Positions 44,450-54,600 of a stretch of 64,000 nucleotides of DNA are shown here, piece after piece. Each line of letters begins with the position of its first letter. Position 1 is the stretch's first letter. Origin of the DNA: Flavobacterium sp. ASW18X (GTDB lineage Bacteria > Bacteroidota > Bacteroidia > Flavobacteriales > Flavobacteriaceae). The position numbers and the translations under genes are program-made. The DNA is taken from assembly GCF_005144745.1 (NCBI RefSeq), contig NZ_SWKK01000001.1, positions 62,001-126,000 of the forward strand. The letters run 5' to 3'. The notes under the pieces were generated by a model that was given only the letters and a program-made list of their open reading frames with translations, made no database searches and was not told the DNA's origin.

Positions 44450-46432
44450 ATGTTCGATAATTTTTTAATAGCGCCGTTTAGACTTATCCTATTGTTATTA
44501 GGCTTATTGGTGATACATCAATTTGCGGTTAGACAACATTTGCAAAATTATACGTATTCTTATTTTGTTAGGCGTACAGCTATATATGGTGCGGCACTAA
44601 TAGTGGGGATGTTTGTTTTAGTACAATTAAACATGTATAGTACGTTTACCCTAATTTTACTATTATTTGGTATTTCTTTTTATAAATATTTTAGAATAGG
44701 TTCCTTATTAAATCCTGGAGAAAAAGATAAAAACCTTAAAAGGCGTATGCTAATCACGTTTTTCATTTTCTTGGAAAAAAGGGAGCGTAATCTTAAAAAA
44801 TTATGGCATAAAGAGCTAAAAAATTACCTACCCAAACAATTTCATAAACCAACCATGTTATTATTGAGTATTGGTTTTGTTGCTATTCTTATGCGTTTTG
44901 GTTATGTAAGCTTAGATAGTTATACTTTATCTAAATCTTGGTTAGAATCATTAGACGTTGTAAAAAACTTTGATGATAATTTTTGGCTTATAGATGATTA
45001 TAAAGTTGTTGGTGAATTAGCGCTTGTAAATGTGTATGCCAAACTAACAGGGATTAGCAAGGAAATGGCGTTGTATACCTTTGGTTTTATAGAGGCCTTT
45101 ATGCTTTGTACGGTCATTTTTTATTTGATTGCAACGTTTACGCAATCCCGATGGAAATTGCCCTTTATAGGCACTATGTTTTTTGCTGCTGTATTTTATC
45201 TTTTGCCTTTAAATCCTAGTATTATTATGGAGCATTCGCCTATTTATTTGGGTCTTTTCTTTGCTCTAATATTTTTTGTTTTTCTGTGTAGACCAAAGCA
45301 GATAGCCCATTTTGAGGCAAAGTATTTTTTAGTACAGTTTTTATTGGTTAGTGCGGTTGCTTTAATAAATTATTACGTGCTATTTATGTTAATGCCAATT
45401 CTGTTGGTTGCATCCCTTGTAGATTTTGGTAAAAACAAGAAATTTATTGTCAAAAGTATTTTAGCTTATTTATTAGCAACATCACTAATGGTAGGTATAA
45501 AGTTATTTGTATGCTATGCCAGACAAATTGATATTTATACATTCTTTACCAGCAACATACTTAGTGTAGATACCTATTCTTACTTCCCTACTTTGTTGGT
45601 AGACTTTAATACTCTATTATTACTTTATCAAATCACGGCTTGTATAGGGCTATTGGGACTTATATTTTTGAGATTAAGTAAAAAGAATATAGGGCCTAAT
45701 TTATCATTTACAATTTTCTTCCTTTTAGCATTCAATATTAGTGTTATTGGTTTTAAATGGATGGATATAGATTTGTTTTTTAAAGCACTTGGGGTGCTAT
45801 ATCCTATACAATTTGCCATTTCTTTATATGCTGTTTTGCGCTTGTTAGATATGATTTTAATCAGGAAAATAGTTTGGTTAAAATTCAAAAGAGTGGGCAC
45901 CATACTGCTACTTGCGTTTTTAACGATTACTACCTTGATGGTAGATGTAACTGCTGCTAAGTCTACTAAAACAGGCGAAGTAAAAAAGGAAATTGTACAC
46001 CTTTATGACAAGTTATACCGTAATCAATTTCAAAATAGTTACATCGTAGTAAATAATTATTACGGCTATAAACTGGCACAAAAAGAGCATCTGTTTCTAA
46101 CGCATCAACAATTTATTAAGGATTACGCCCAAAGAGATTCCATTTTTCATGCTAAGAAAAATTTGGGTGCGCAGGTAGCATTAGAAGATGATGAAATTCT
46201 TCCAGAAAGTGTTTTTGTTGTTGTAACCAAAGATAACGCTCCAGAGTCTTTATTCCATACAAAAGAAGAGGCGTCTACTAATATTATGGCCTTATTAGAG
46301 CAGCTAAAAGGTAGAGGGCGTTCCATAAGAACCTACCAGGAAACAGAACATTTAAAAGTTTTAGAAATAATCAATGCTCCTAATCTTAGTAGCATTAATG
46401 AAATGATATTTAATTATGACCAAGGGATTTAA
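44450..46432 (+). CDS. Multi-pass membrane protein of unknown function in the Pel-like operon
   Basis: 660 residues. There are three helices in the first 85 residues, then a charged cytoplasmic-looking stretch with 'FLEKRERNLKKLWHKELKNYL'. A second bundle of about 10 helices spans ~135-510, and a soluble C-terminal part of ~140 residues carries 'LYDKLYRNQFQNSYIVVNNYYGYKLA'. The first loop of the second bundle is acidic ('NFDDNFWLIDDYKVVGEL'), as in GT-C glycosyltransferases, but I cannot assign a family. It is neither PelD (GAF/GGDEF) nor PelE (TPR) by eye, yet it occupies their place. It starts nine bases after the hydrolase gene and overlaps the next gene by 17. Confidence 0.72.
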   Translation: MFDNFLIAPFRLILLLLGLLVIHQFAVRQHLQNYTYSYFVRRTAIYGAALIVGMFVLVQLNMYSTFTLILLLFGISFYKYFRIGSLLNPGEKDKNLKRRMLITFFIFLEKRERNLKKLWHKELKNYLPKQFHKPTMLLLSIGFVAILMRFGYVSLDSYTLSKSWLESLDVVKNFDDNFWLIDDYKVVGELALVNVYAKLTGISKEMALYTFGFIEAFMLCTVIFYLIATFTQSRWKLPFIGTMFFAAVFYLLPLNPSIIMEHSPIYLGLFFALIFFVFLCRPKQIAHFEAKYFLVQFLLVSAVALINYYVLFMLMPILLVASLVDFGKNKKFIVKSILAYLLATSLMVGIKLFVCYARQIDIYTFFTSNILSVDTYSYFPTLLVDFNTLLLLYQITACIGLLGLIFLRLSKKNIGPNLSFTIFFLLAFNISVIGFKWMDIDLFFKALGVLYPIQFAISLYAVLRLLDMILIRKIVWLKFKRVGTILLLAFLTITTLMVDVTAAKSTKTGEVKKEIVHLYDKLYRNQFQNSYIVVNNYYGYKLAQKEHLFLTHQQFIKDYAQRDSIFHAKKNLGAQVALEDDEILPESVFVVVTKDNAPESLFHTKEEASTNIMALLEQLKGRGRSIRTYQETEHLKVLEIINAPNLSSINEMIFNYDQGI

Positions 46433-49400
46433 GTATTTATGTCTTGTTTTGGTGTTGCTTTATGGTTGTCAACCAGGTAAGGATTTACAAAAAGATTGGA
46501 GTAATGTTAAACGTAATAACTCCAATCCCGTATTGGCTTATATAGGACAAAAAAACAATACGTACACCAATTTGGCAAAGGTTACGGATTATGCAAAATT
46601 GCCTTTAACAACAATTGGTAAAGATCAATTTAACCTAACCACAAAAATACCTAGTTCTGTAAAATTACTATGTGTTTCTAATACATTTGAGTTAAATGAA
46701 AGAGCGGTAGATACCTTACATGCCTTTGTAGCCAGAGGTGGTAGTCTCTTTTTAGTAAATGTTAATGCAGATGAACGTATGGCTTATTTAATGGGTATGG
46801 ACCCCACATACAAACTTAATAGGGATGCATCTGCTAAAGGTTATTTTTTAAAAGAAGAATTGTTTCCAGAAGCTAAAGGTAAAGTACATCCGGGATTAAA
46901 TTATGTACATAATGGTTTTGCTGCTGACAATTTTAAAGATGATATAAAAGTATGGGTAACTGCTAAAAACAATAAAGCTTATCCATTAATTTTTGAGCAT
47001 AGGATTGGGAAGGGAAAAGTTATTGTGCATAATACGGACGATAATTTTTATAAGGTCTCTAGAGGCGTGCTGTTTTCTAGTCTACTATTAGGTTTAGAAG
47101 GTATGCCTTACCCGGTTTCTAATGTGGCTAATGTACATTTAGATGATTTTCCTGCGCCTGTATACAATATCTACAAAGAACCTGTAAAAAGCAATCAAAA
47201 CATTACCATGGCCAAATACTTTACAGATGTTTGGTGGCCAGATATGTTAGATTTAGCAAAACGGTTAGAACTTAAATATACGGCCTACCCGGCTTTTGAT
47301 TACAATTATAATGTAAAACCACCTTTTATTTTTACAGAATGGGAGGCCAATAAATTTAGGCGTAGCGGTTATGAAGAAGAAATTAGCAATTGGTTTGGAA
47401 GAGAGCTGTTAAAAAATGGTCATGAACTTGGTTTGCATGGCTACAATCACGTTTCCTTAACTAAAGAAGAATGGCCTAATCCAGACTATATGGTTACGGC
47501 TTTGAATTCAGCAGAAAAGAAATGGAAAACGGCAAAGTTTGGGGCGTTGCCAGTGTCTTACGTGCCACCCTCTAATGTAATAGATAGTGTGGGGTTGGCT
47601 AAACTAGAAGAGGCGTTCCCTTCTTTGAGGTACATGCAGAGTCAATACTTAGGAGATTTTGATAGGGGCAGTAATAGAGAATACGACCCAGACAGGTGGA
47701 ATCCCCATTTTTTTGATTATCCAAGGATTAGCAGTGGGTTTGAAATATCGGACGATTTAAAAATTGAAATTCATTCGTTGTTTTTATTTACAGGAATATG
47801 GAATCATTTTTTGCATCCAGACGATGTTTTTCAAATCCCAGATGGCTCTAATAAAAAAACAAGTGGTCATTACAGCTATAGAAATGCCAACCAACTACCT
47901 TGGCGTAGTAGCAATGAAAAAAAAGGATTGTATGAAACTTTTGAAGAAGAGTTATTATCCTTTAAAAGTAAATACCCTTACACGCGTTTTGTTACCGCTA
48001 AAGATGGTTCTGAGTTTACTATTAAATGGCGATATGCCAAGTACGAACACACCGATGAAGACGGTGTTCATATGGTATTTTCAGACAGTTATGGTAAAGA
48101 AGAAAAAGAACACCTATGGTTTGCGTATGTGCCAAAAGATAAGGCTACTAAATTTGAACAAGATTTAACTGGAAATGTTCTAGAATTCTCAAAGCTACCA
48201 ATATTAAACGGTCATTTGTATCAAATAAAAACACACGACCCATTTATTGCCGTAGGAGAGCTTACAACTAAAACAGGTGAAGATGATTTTGCCGTTATCT
48301 CTAGAGTTAAGGCAGAGAGAAAAACGTTCCAAGATTTTAAATTCCAATTTTTACCCTTAACCATGAAATTAGAAAAATTGGTTAATACTGGGGAGTATGG
48401 AAAGGCTGCGGAAGAATTGGAAAAGCATGTTACCGCAGGGAATAGGTTAACGACTTCTCATTGGAAAAAATACGCAGATTTAATGTTAGGTGCTAACAGA
48501 CAAGAAGGTATGTGGGATTATTTTGATACGTATTTTAAAACTTCAGAAGATTACGCTTTTTTACATACAGTACATCAAATTGGTAAAGAACACGGATTTA
48601 ATAATGATGCAGTACAGAAACTTTGGTTTGATAGAATCCTTAAAGCTGAACAAGGTAGTTCAGATTTGTTAAAAGAATATATTTCTTCATTTTATACGGA
48701 TGGTAACCTCAAAAATATCAAAGAAGCTTATAGACAATTAAGTCGTATTTCTGGTAACACAGAAGACCAAAGGGCCTACATAAAATTTTTACTAGATAAT
48801 AAAGATGCTGATTTAAGTTTGGCCTTAGCAACTGTTGAGCCTTGTGAAGCAACCTATAGAGCAATGGCAACAGAATTGGCTTGGTATTACGCAGATGCTT
48901 TAGATTATACCAATGCTTTAGATTGGGCGTATTGTTCTGATGCTATTGATAAGGATACTAAAGATTTTTGGTTTTTAAAATCTACGCGTTTTGAAGCGTT
49001 GAAAGAAACTAACCCAGCTGAATATTATGGTATTTTGATAAGAACGGATGAGGATAAAGCTTATGCAGAGTTAATGTCTAAATCTTATTGTGCAAAAGAA
49101 CTAGTGCCAATAGCAGATAAAATTGCAATACTCTTTGGCGCTAGAGAAAATTATAAAGGAGCTTTGGCATGGACAGACTGCGCAACAACAGTACCGGTCA
49201 AAAATTTGCTCACTTGGAATTATGAGGTAAGGCGCTACACTAAGATGAAGCGTATTTATCAGGATTATATGGATTTATATCCAGAAGATAATGAGGTAAG
49301 GTACCATATGGCTACTTTACTAATGTATACAGGTGATTTAAACGGTGCAGCAAAAATCACCAATGAAATAGCAAGTGGAAAAAACTTTATTGACCTACGG

Positions 49401-50414
49401 GGAAAAATTAATAAAAACATAGAATACCTCCCTGTTAGTGAGCAAATATATTTGGTTGGTAAGTATCCTAAACTGTTTAGCGATAATACCAAAACAGCAT
49501 TGCGGTCTAAAGAGCGACTTTTAGAAGGCCACGATGTGTTTTTTAAAGGTAATTCTATGAATGATAGATTAGACCCAACAGTTCTTAACTTTAAGGGAGG
49601 GTATAATCTAAGAGACAAGAAGAATAATATCCATGCCTTGGCAGGTGTTAGAGGTTTTGTGTACCCCATAAATTTTATTGGAGATACTTTAGATAATGAG
49701 GAACGGAATTTATTAGGCTTGGAATATATTTTTAAGAATGATAGGAATAAAGAATACGATTTAACCCTAAGTGCAAGAATAGAAGGGGATAATTTTAACA
49801 ATACGTTTTTCCACGCTGCTGCTAGTGTTAGCTTTGCTAAGGAAAAAAACTTTTATAGTAATAAATTGAGTTTTAATCCAGTACCTACTGGGCCAGGATA
49901 TGTGCGTGGAATATACATGGCAACAGTAGAAAGTTATAATGAGCTGCAGTTATTGCCCAAATTAACACAAATAATAAACATAGAAGGCAATTACTTTACA
50001 GATGCTGCCTTTATGGCTACGGGTACCGCTAGAACCTCTTATAATCTGCTTGATGTAAACGCTAATTGGCAACTGGGGCCTTTGGTAGAAGCCTCTTACG
50101 GTGTTGCTAGTCTAGATCAAAGGGATGGTTTTCCATATTGGTTGGCAGATAAGCGTTTTATTGGGGGAGCTGGTGTAAGTCTAATCATAGGGAAACAAGA
50201 AAATAAGTTTTACTTGGATAGTAGTGCAACTTATTTTTATGAAAATCAGAATCAGCCAAATTTTGAAAGGTATTTAGCCAACATCAACGCTAATTTAGGA
50301 AGGTATTTTACTGTAAGTGCGGGAGCAGAATTTTATACTATAGAAAACTTTTTCTCAAATGCTTTTAACTTAGGTTTTACCTACCATTTAAAGCCATTTA
50401 AGTATAATTTTTAA
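46416..50414 (+). CDS. DUF2194 deacetylase-like / TPR-like / outer membrane beta-barrel fusion lipoprotein (PelA-PelB-like)
   Basis: 1332 residues. Lipobox LLYGC (Cys18). Residues ~35-220 resemble a glutamine-amidotransferase-like fold ('FVARGGSLFLVNV'). The CE4-like site follows: D243-D244 in 'VHLDDFPAP', H341 and H345 in 'HELGLHGYNH', and 'SYVPPSN'. This arrangement is DUF2194. From ~646 to ~1045 the chain is helical with TPR-like pairs ('LEKLVNTGEYGKAAEELEKH', 'YRAMATELAWYYADALDYTN'). From ~1046 to the C-terminal Phe it is alternating strands ('SAGAEFYTIENFFSNAFNLG'), a barrel of PelB size. In P. aeruginosa these functions are split between PelA and PelB, which bind each other. Deacetylation coupled to export is inferred. 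Confidence 0.82.
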   Translation: MTKGFKYLCLVLVLLYGCQPGKDLQKDWSNVKRNNSNPVLAYIGQKNNTYTNLAKVTDYAKLPLTTIGKDQFNLTTKIPSSVKLLCVSNTFELNERAVDTLHAFVARGGSLFLVNVNADERMAYLMGMDPTYKLNRDASAKGYFLKEELFPEAKGKVHPGLNYVHNGFAADNFKDDIKVWVTAKNNKAYPLIFEHRIGKGKVIVHNTDDNFYKVSRGVLFSSLLLGLEGMPYPVSNVANVHLDDFPAPVYNIYKEPVKSNQNITMAKYFTDVWWPDMLDLAKRLELKYTAYPAFDYNYNVKPPFIFTEWEANKFRRSGYEEEISNWFGRELLKNGHELGLHGYNHVSLTKEEWPNPDYMVTALNSAEKKWKTAKFGALPVSYVPPSNVIDSVGLAKLEEAFPSLRYMQSQYLGDFDRGSNREYDPDRWNPHFFDYPRISSGFEISDDLKIEIHSLFLFTGIWNHFLHPDDVFQIPDGSNKKTSGHYSYRNANQLPWRSSNEKKGLYETFEEELLSFKSKYPYTRFVTAKDGSEFTIKWRYAKYEHTDEDGVHMVFSDSYGKEEKEHLWFAYVPKDKATKFEQDLTGNVLEFSKLPILNGHLYQIKTHDPFIAVGELTTKTGEDDFAVISRVKAERKTFQDFKFQFLPLTMKLEKLVNTGEYGKAAEELEKHVTAGNRLTTSHWKKYADLMLGANRQEGMWDYFDTYFKTSEDYAFLHTVHQIGKEHGFNNDAVQKLWFDRILKAEQGSSDLLKEYISSFYTDGNLKNIKEAYRQLSRISGNTEDQRAYIKFLLDNKDADLSLALATVEPCEATYRAMATELAWYYADALDYTNALDWAYCSDAIDKDTKDFWFLKSTRFEALKETNPAEYYGILIRTDEDKAYAELMSKSYCAKELVPIADKIAILFGARENYKGALAWTDCATTVPVKNLLTWNYEVRRYTKMKRIYQDYMDLYPEDNEVRYHMATLLMYTGDLNGAAKITNEIASGKNFIDLRGKINKNIEYLPVSEQIYLVGKYPKLFSDNTKTALRSKERLLEGHDVFFKGNSMNDRLDPTVLNFKGGYNLRDKKNNIHALAGVRGFVYPINFIGDTLDNEERNLLGLEYIFKNDRNKEYDLTLSARIEGDNFNNTFFHAAASVSFAKEKNFYSNKLSFNPVPTGPGYVRGIYMATVESYNELQLLPKLTQIINIEGNYFTDAAFMATGTARTSYNLLDVNANWQLGPLVEASYGVASLDQRDGFPYWLADKRFIGGAGVSLIIGKQENKFYLDSSATYFYENQNQPNFERYLANINANLGRYFTVSAGAEFYTIENFFSNAFNLGFTYHLKPFKYNF

Positions 50415-50890
50415 TTAGATTGATGCACTTCTAGCAGTTGTAAATAGTCATATTGCAAGTCTTCATGGAGCGCATCAATTTTTTTCTTCGCCATGGCTAA
50501 TTGGCGGTCGTAAATATTCATTAGCATTTTATTGCGTCTTATACTGGGCTTAATAGCTATAAGTTCATCACAAAAATGAAGTAGAAGGCGTACCTCCGTT
50601 TCTTTATTTCCGGAGTATCTAATATTCTTTTTAAGTCCTCTTAATATCTTCCTAACGCTTTTTTTTATGTAGAAATAACTACTAGTGTTAATTTCAGAAA
50701 ATTCGTGACTAATATCGCCTTTTACCTCTGCTACATAATCTTCTTCATCATCTGCTAAGAACAATAAATAAGAGAGTAATTCTTTATTCTCTAGTTTAAA
50801 TTTAGCAAGTCGTAAACAAAGCTGCACCAATTCTTCTTGGTCTTTGTATTGTAATTCTTTTTTTAATTGTGCTATTGTTGCTGCTTTCAT
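50411..50890 (-). CDS. Small helical cytoplasmic protein, conserved hypothetical type
   Basis: A 159-residue, highly charged, all-helical protein (MKAATIAQLKKELQYKDQEE at the start) without signal peptide or membrane helix. I recognise no domain. 'SYFYIKKSVRKILRGLKKNIRY' is strongly basic and could touch nucleic acid, but this is speculation. It lies 13 bases after the SDR gene on the same strand, so it is probably co-transcribed with it. Its stop shares the TTAA tetranucleotide with the stop of the convergent fusion gene. Confidence 0.72.
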   Translation of the reverse strand: MKAATIAQLKKELQYKDQEELVQLCLRLAKFKLENKELLSYLLFLADDEEDYVAEVKGDISHEFSEINTSSYFYIKKSVRKILRGLKKNIRYSGNKETEVRLLLHFCDELIAIKPSIRRNKMLMNIYDRQLAMAKKKIDALHEDLQYDYLQLLEVHQSN

Positions 50891-50903
50891 TACATCAAAT
50901 CCA

Positions 50904-51662
50904 TTAACTTCTTAAATAGCTGGCTCCATTTACATCTATAATGGTACCAGAGGTGTATGCGGCTTGTTCTGAAGCTAAAAATAATATAGCATGAGCAACC
51001 TCTTTTGGTTGTGCCATGCGTTTAAAGGGAGACTCACGCAAAAGGTTGTCGCGTTCTGCTGGTGTAAGTGTTACTGCGGCCATTTCGGTCTCTGTAAATC
51101 CTGGAGCAACCACACCTAGGTAGATTTTATGCGGGGCTAACTTTTTGGCCAAAGACTGACTCATAGCATTTAAGGCTGCCTTGCTGGCTCCATAAGCGGG
51201 TTTGGTAGGTTCTCCTCTAAAAGCCCCTCTAGAAGATACGTTTACTATGCGGCCACCACCGGTTTTCATCATGGCCTTTGCCGCACAAAAAGTTAAGTTG
51301 GCGGCAGCAAATAAATTGGTTTTAAAAGTTGTTTCCCACGCAGAAGACCATTCGTCTAAATTTACCTTATCTACTTCGTGAAAAATTGAAATGCCAGCAT
51401 TGTTCACCAACACGTCTAGTTGCCCATAGATACCAATAAATTCTTCAATTAATTGCTCACAGTTTTCTTTTTCTGAAATATCTTTTTGAAACAAATAATG
51501 GCCTTCTCCAGGTAAGTTATCTAGTGTTTTTTGGGCCTCTTCTTTGTTGGTTTTAAAATTGATGCCTATCTGGGCGCCCTGTTGGGCAAAGGCTAAAGCG
51601 GTTGCTTTGCCAATGCCTCTCGAGCCTCCTGTTATCAATACCTTTTTATTTTGAAAATTCAT
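50904..51662 (-). CDS. Short-chain dehydrogenase/reductase (SDR)
   Basis: A 252-residue classical SDR. It has the cofactor motif TGGSRGIGKA near the N-terminus and the NNAG block ('LVNNAGISIFHE'). The catalytic Ser is in 'VNVSSRGAF' and YxxxK in 'YGASKAALNAMSQSLA'. The C-terminal 'SEQAAYTSGTIIDVNGASY' is the usual FabG-like end. The residues after the glycine motif suggest NADP. The substrate is unknown; FabG-type 3-oxoacyl reduction or a sugar/alcohol oxidation is possible. It lies 24 bases after the S41 peptidase gene on the same strand. Confidence 0.93.
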   Translation of the reverse strand: MNFQNKKVLITGGSRGIGKATALAFAQQGAQIGINFKTNKEEAQKTLDNLPGEGHYLFQKDISEKENCEQLIEEFIGIYGQLDVLVNNAGISIFHEVDKVNLDEWSSAWETTFKTNLFAAANLTFCAAKAMMKTGGGRIVNVSSRGAFRGEPTKPAYGASKAALNAMSQSLAKKLAPHKIYLGVVAPGFTETEMAAVTLTPAERDNLLRESPFKRMAQPKEVAHAILFLASEQAAYTSGTIIDVNGASYLRS

Positions 51663-51686
51663 TTGGATTAAAAGTCAATTTTGTAC

Positions 51687-54600
51687 TTACTGTTTTACTC
51701 TAATTGGATATGTTGGTGTTATCGTCTTTTTGATGGGTTTTTCTTTAAGTTCTTTAAGGACTATTTCTATCGCTTTTTCCAATTGTGGGTCATGCCCTTT
51801 AATTACTAATTCTGGTAATTGTTCTACATCTACATCTGGAGCAACCCCTTCGTTCTCTACTCTAAAACCTTTATCAGAATAGAACGCTACATTGGGTGCG
51901 GTAACCACCCCACCATCTATAAATTCAGGATAACCCAATACACCTACAAGACCACCCCATGTACGTTTACCTACTAAGGTGCCCAATTCAAATTTGCGAA
52001 ACATCCATGGTAAATAATCGCCACCAGAACCGGCCATTTCGTCTATCAACATTACTTTTGGCCCTTGAATAGAGGCGCTGGGCGATTTTAAATCTTTTCC
52101 ATACCTAAAATTCCAATGTGCTTGCACGGGTCTTTTAAGAATATCTATATAATAATCTGCCAACTGTCCACCGCCATTATAGCGCTCATCTATGATAATA
52201 GCTTCTTTATTGGCTTGTGGGTAAAAATATCTTTTAAAATATTCAAATCCTGCTTTCGCGGTATTGGGCACATAAACATAGGCTACTTTTCCATTTGTAG
52301 CTTCGTGTACCTTTTTCATATTACCTTCTACCCAATCACGGTTGCGTATGGCCCATTCTGTAGCCAAGGGCGTTACTTGGTAAGTTCTGGCATTACTGCC
52401 ATCTGGCGAGGTACTCACTTTTAAGTCTACCAAGGTGTTGGCGGTGTTTTCAAAAAAGCGGTATAAATTATCGGTCCCCAAAACATTTTTACCGTTTACG
52501 GCTAGGATATAATCACCTTGGTTTACATGTATTCCAGGTTCTGTAAGAGGCGATTTTAAGTCTGGAGTCCAGTTAAGGCCGCCGTAAATTTTGGTTATCT
52601 GATAGCGATTGTTTTTTACTTGGTAATCTGCACCTAGCAATCCGCCCGATATATTTTTGACCTCATTAAGCGCATCTCCTTCCCGATCAAACCTGTGGTG
52701 CCCCACGGCCAACTCACTAAACATCCATCGCATTACGCGGTACAAGTCATCTTTGCAAGAAAGGTGTACCAAAAAGGGTTTGTATTTCGCTTTCATGGCA
52801 TTCCAATCTGCTCCATGCATTCCCGGGTCATAAAAATAATCTCTATTAACCCTCCAAGCTTCGTTAAAGATATTGTTCCATTCTTCTTGCGGATTAATTT
52901 TTACAGTGATGTTGTTTAAGGGCAAGGGAGAATGCTCAGATTTTTTACCCAAATTGGACACGAACCAAGAGCCACCACTGTTATAAAACATTTTTTTACC
53001 TCCGCTGGCTACCTCAAAATAGTCTAAAGGAAATTGTGCTTCGGCCTTCCGTTCGTCAAAGGTAAATTTGAAGAGTTGGCGTTCTCCGTTGAATATATCA
53101 GCAGAAACATAAAATAATTCACCCTCATTAGCCAAGGCAAGGTTACGGTAAGAACCTGTTTCAATGGGCAGCGCAAGCATTCTATTTTGTAGGCCATCCC
53201 AATCTATTTTCAAGGTTTCCGGTTTTTTTGCTTCCGCTGCTTTGTTTTCACCTAATTCAACATCGTTTTCCTTTTTTAAGGGTGAAACAACATCTTTTTG
53301 AAGGGTTAAAAGGTATATAGTGTTGGTACTTACTTTGTCTTGGTTAGATTGGTCAAACCAATTAACTACAGGGCCCGCATCCGTAGAAGCTAAAACGTAC
53401 ATGTACTTTCCACTAGGGTCAAATTTAGGTTCCGTAACGTTGGCAAGTCCATCGGTAAGTTCGTAAGATTTGTTCTCTGCTAAGGAATATAAGAAGGCTT
53501 TTTCAAAATTGGTTCCAATAATCTTGGTGTAGGCTATCCAGTTAGAATCGTAAGACCAATCACTAAAAAGCTCTCTTAAGTCGCCCGGTATAAACAATTC
53601 GTCTTGGTCAATTTTAGTAGTTTTAGTGGTAGCTATATTGGTAACATAAAGGTTACGGCCATTATCTACATAGCTTACCATTTTACTGTTAGGAGACCAA
53701 TGCAGATTGCCGTAAAACCCTGTGCCATCTAATTTTATTTTTTTGATGGTACCTGTGGCTACGGTTTGCACATGCAAAGCATACTCACCAGAGGCATCAG
53801 ATAAATAGGCAATAGTTTTGCCATCTGGCGACCATGCCGGAAATTTTTCATGCACGCCTGGAGTTTGTGTCATATTCTTGATATCTCCTTTTTCTGCGGG
53901 TAGGGTAACCACCTCTCCCCTAAAATCTAGTACCACCCTAGCCCCAGAAGGCGAGATACTACCAGACCGAACGTAGTTTTGTCCTGAAACATAACGTTCC
54001 CTTAGCTCCAATAAATCCGTAGTTATAGTTATACTTAATTTGGTGTCTTTACCCGTATTGGTGTCATAAATATGCAACGTTCCGGCATGTTCATAAATAA
54101 TTTGGCCTTTATGCATTTTAGGGTCTATAGCAGGAAAGTCTGTATAATCTGTTAGCTTGGTAATTTGTTTGCTTTTGGTGTCATAACCAAATAAGTTAAA
54201 CTCGCCATCGCGGTCGCTTCTAAAAAACACCTTGTCGCCATACCATTGTGGTTGTACATCGTTACTGCCGCCATTGGGTTTTGGAATTTCTGTAATCTTA
54301 TGCGAGTCAATATCATATATCCATATTTTAGAAATACGGCCACCTCTATAGTGTTTCCATTGGTGAAAGGCATCAAAATAGGGGTTGTAGGCCAACTGTT
54401 GCCCATCCTTAGAATAGGTGGCCCAAAAAGCATTAGGTACATCTAGTGCTGTAGTAGCACCACCTTCAACAGGCACCGTATATAATTTAAAATAGCGGTT
54501 GGTATGTGTATTTCTTCTAGAAGCGAATAGTACTTGTTTTCCATCTGGGGTAAAATCTCTTACTAAATCGCGGTATGGGTGGTACGTTAATCTTTTGGGT

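Noticed and set aside
47764-48168. Open frame of 134 codons on the plus strand
   Set aside because: Out-of-frame shadow inside the DUF2194-like region; very Lys/Met-rich translation with no family features.
49265-49801. Open frame of 178 codons on the minus strand
   Set aside because: It lies wholly inside the fusion gene of the Pel-like locus, whose plus-strand frame is clearly coding; the minus product has no domain or signal and starts nowhere sensible.
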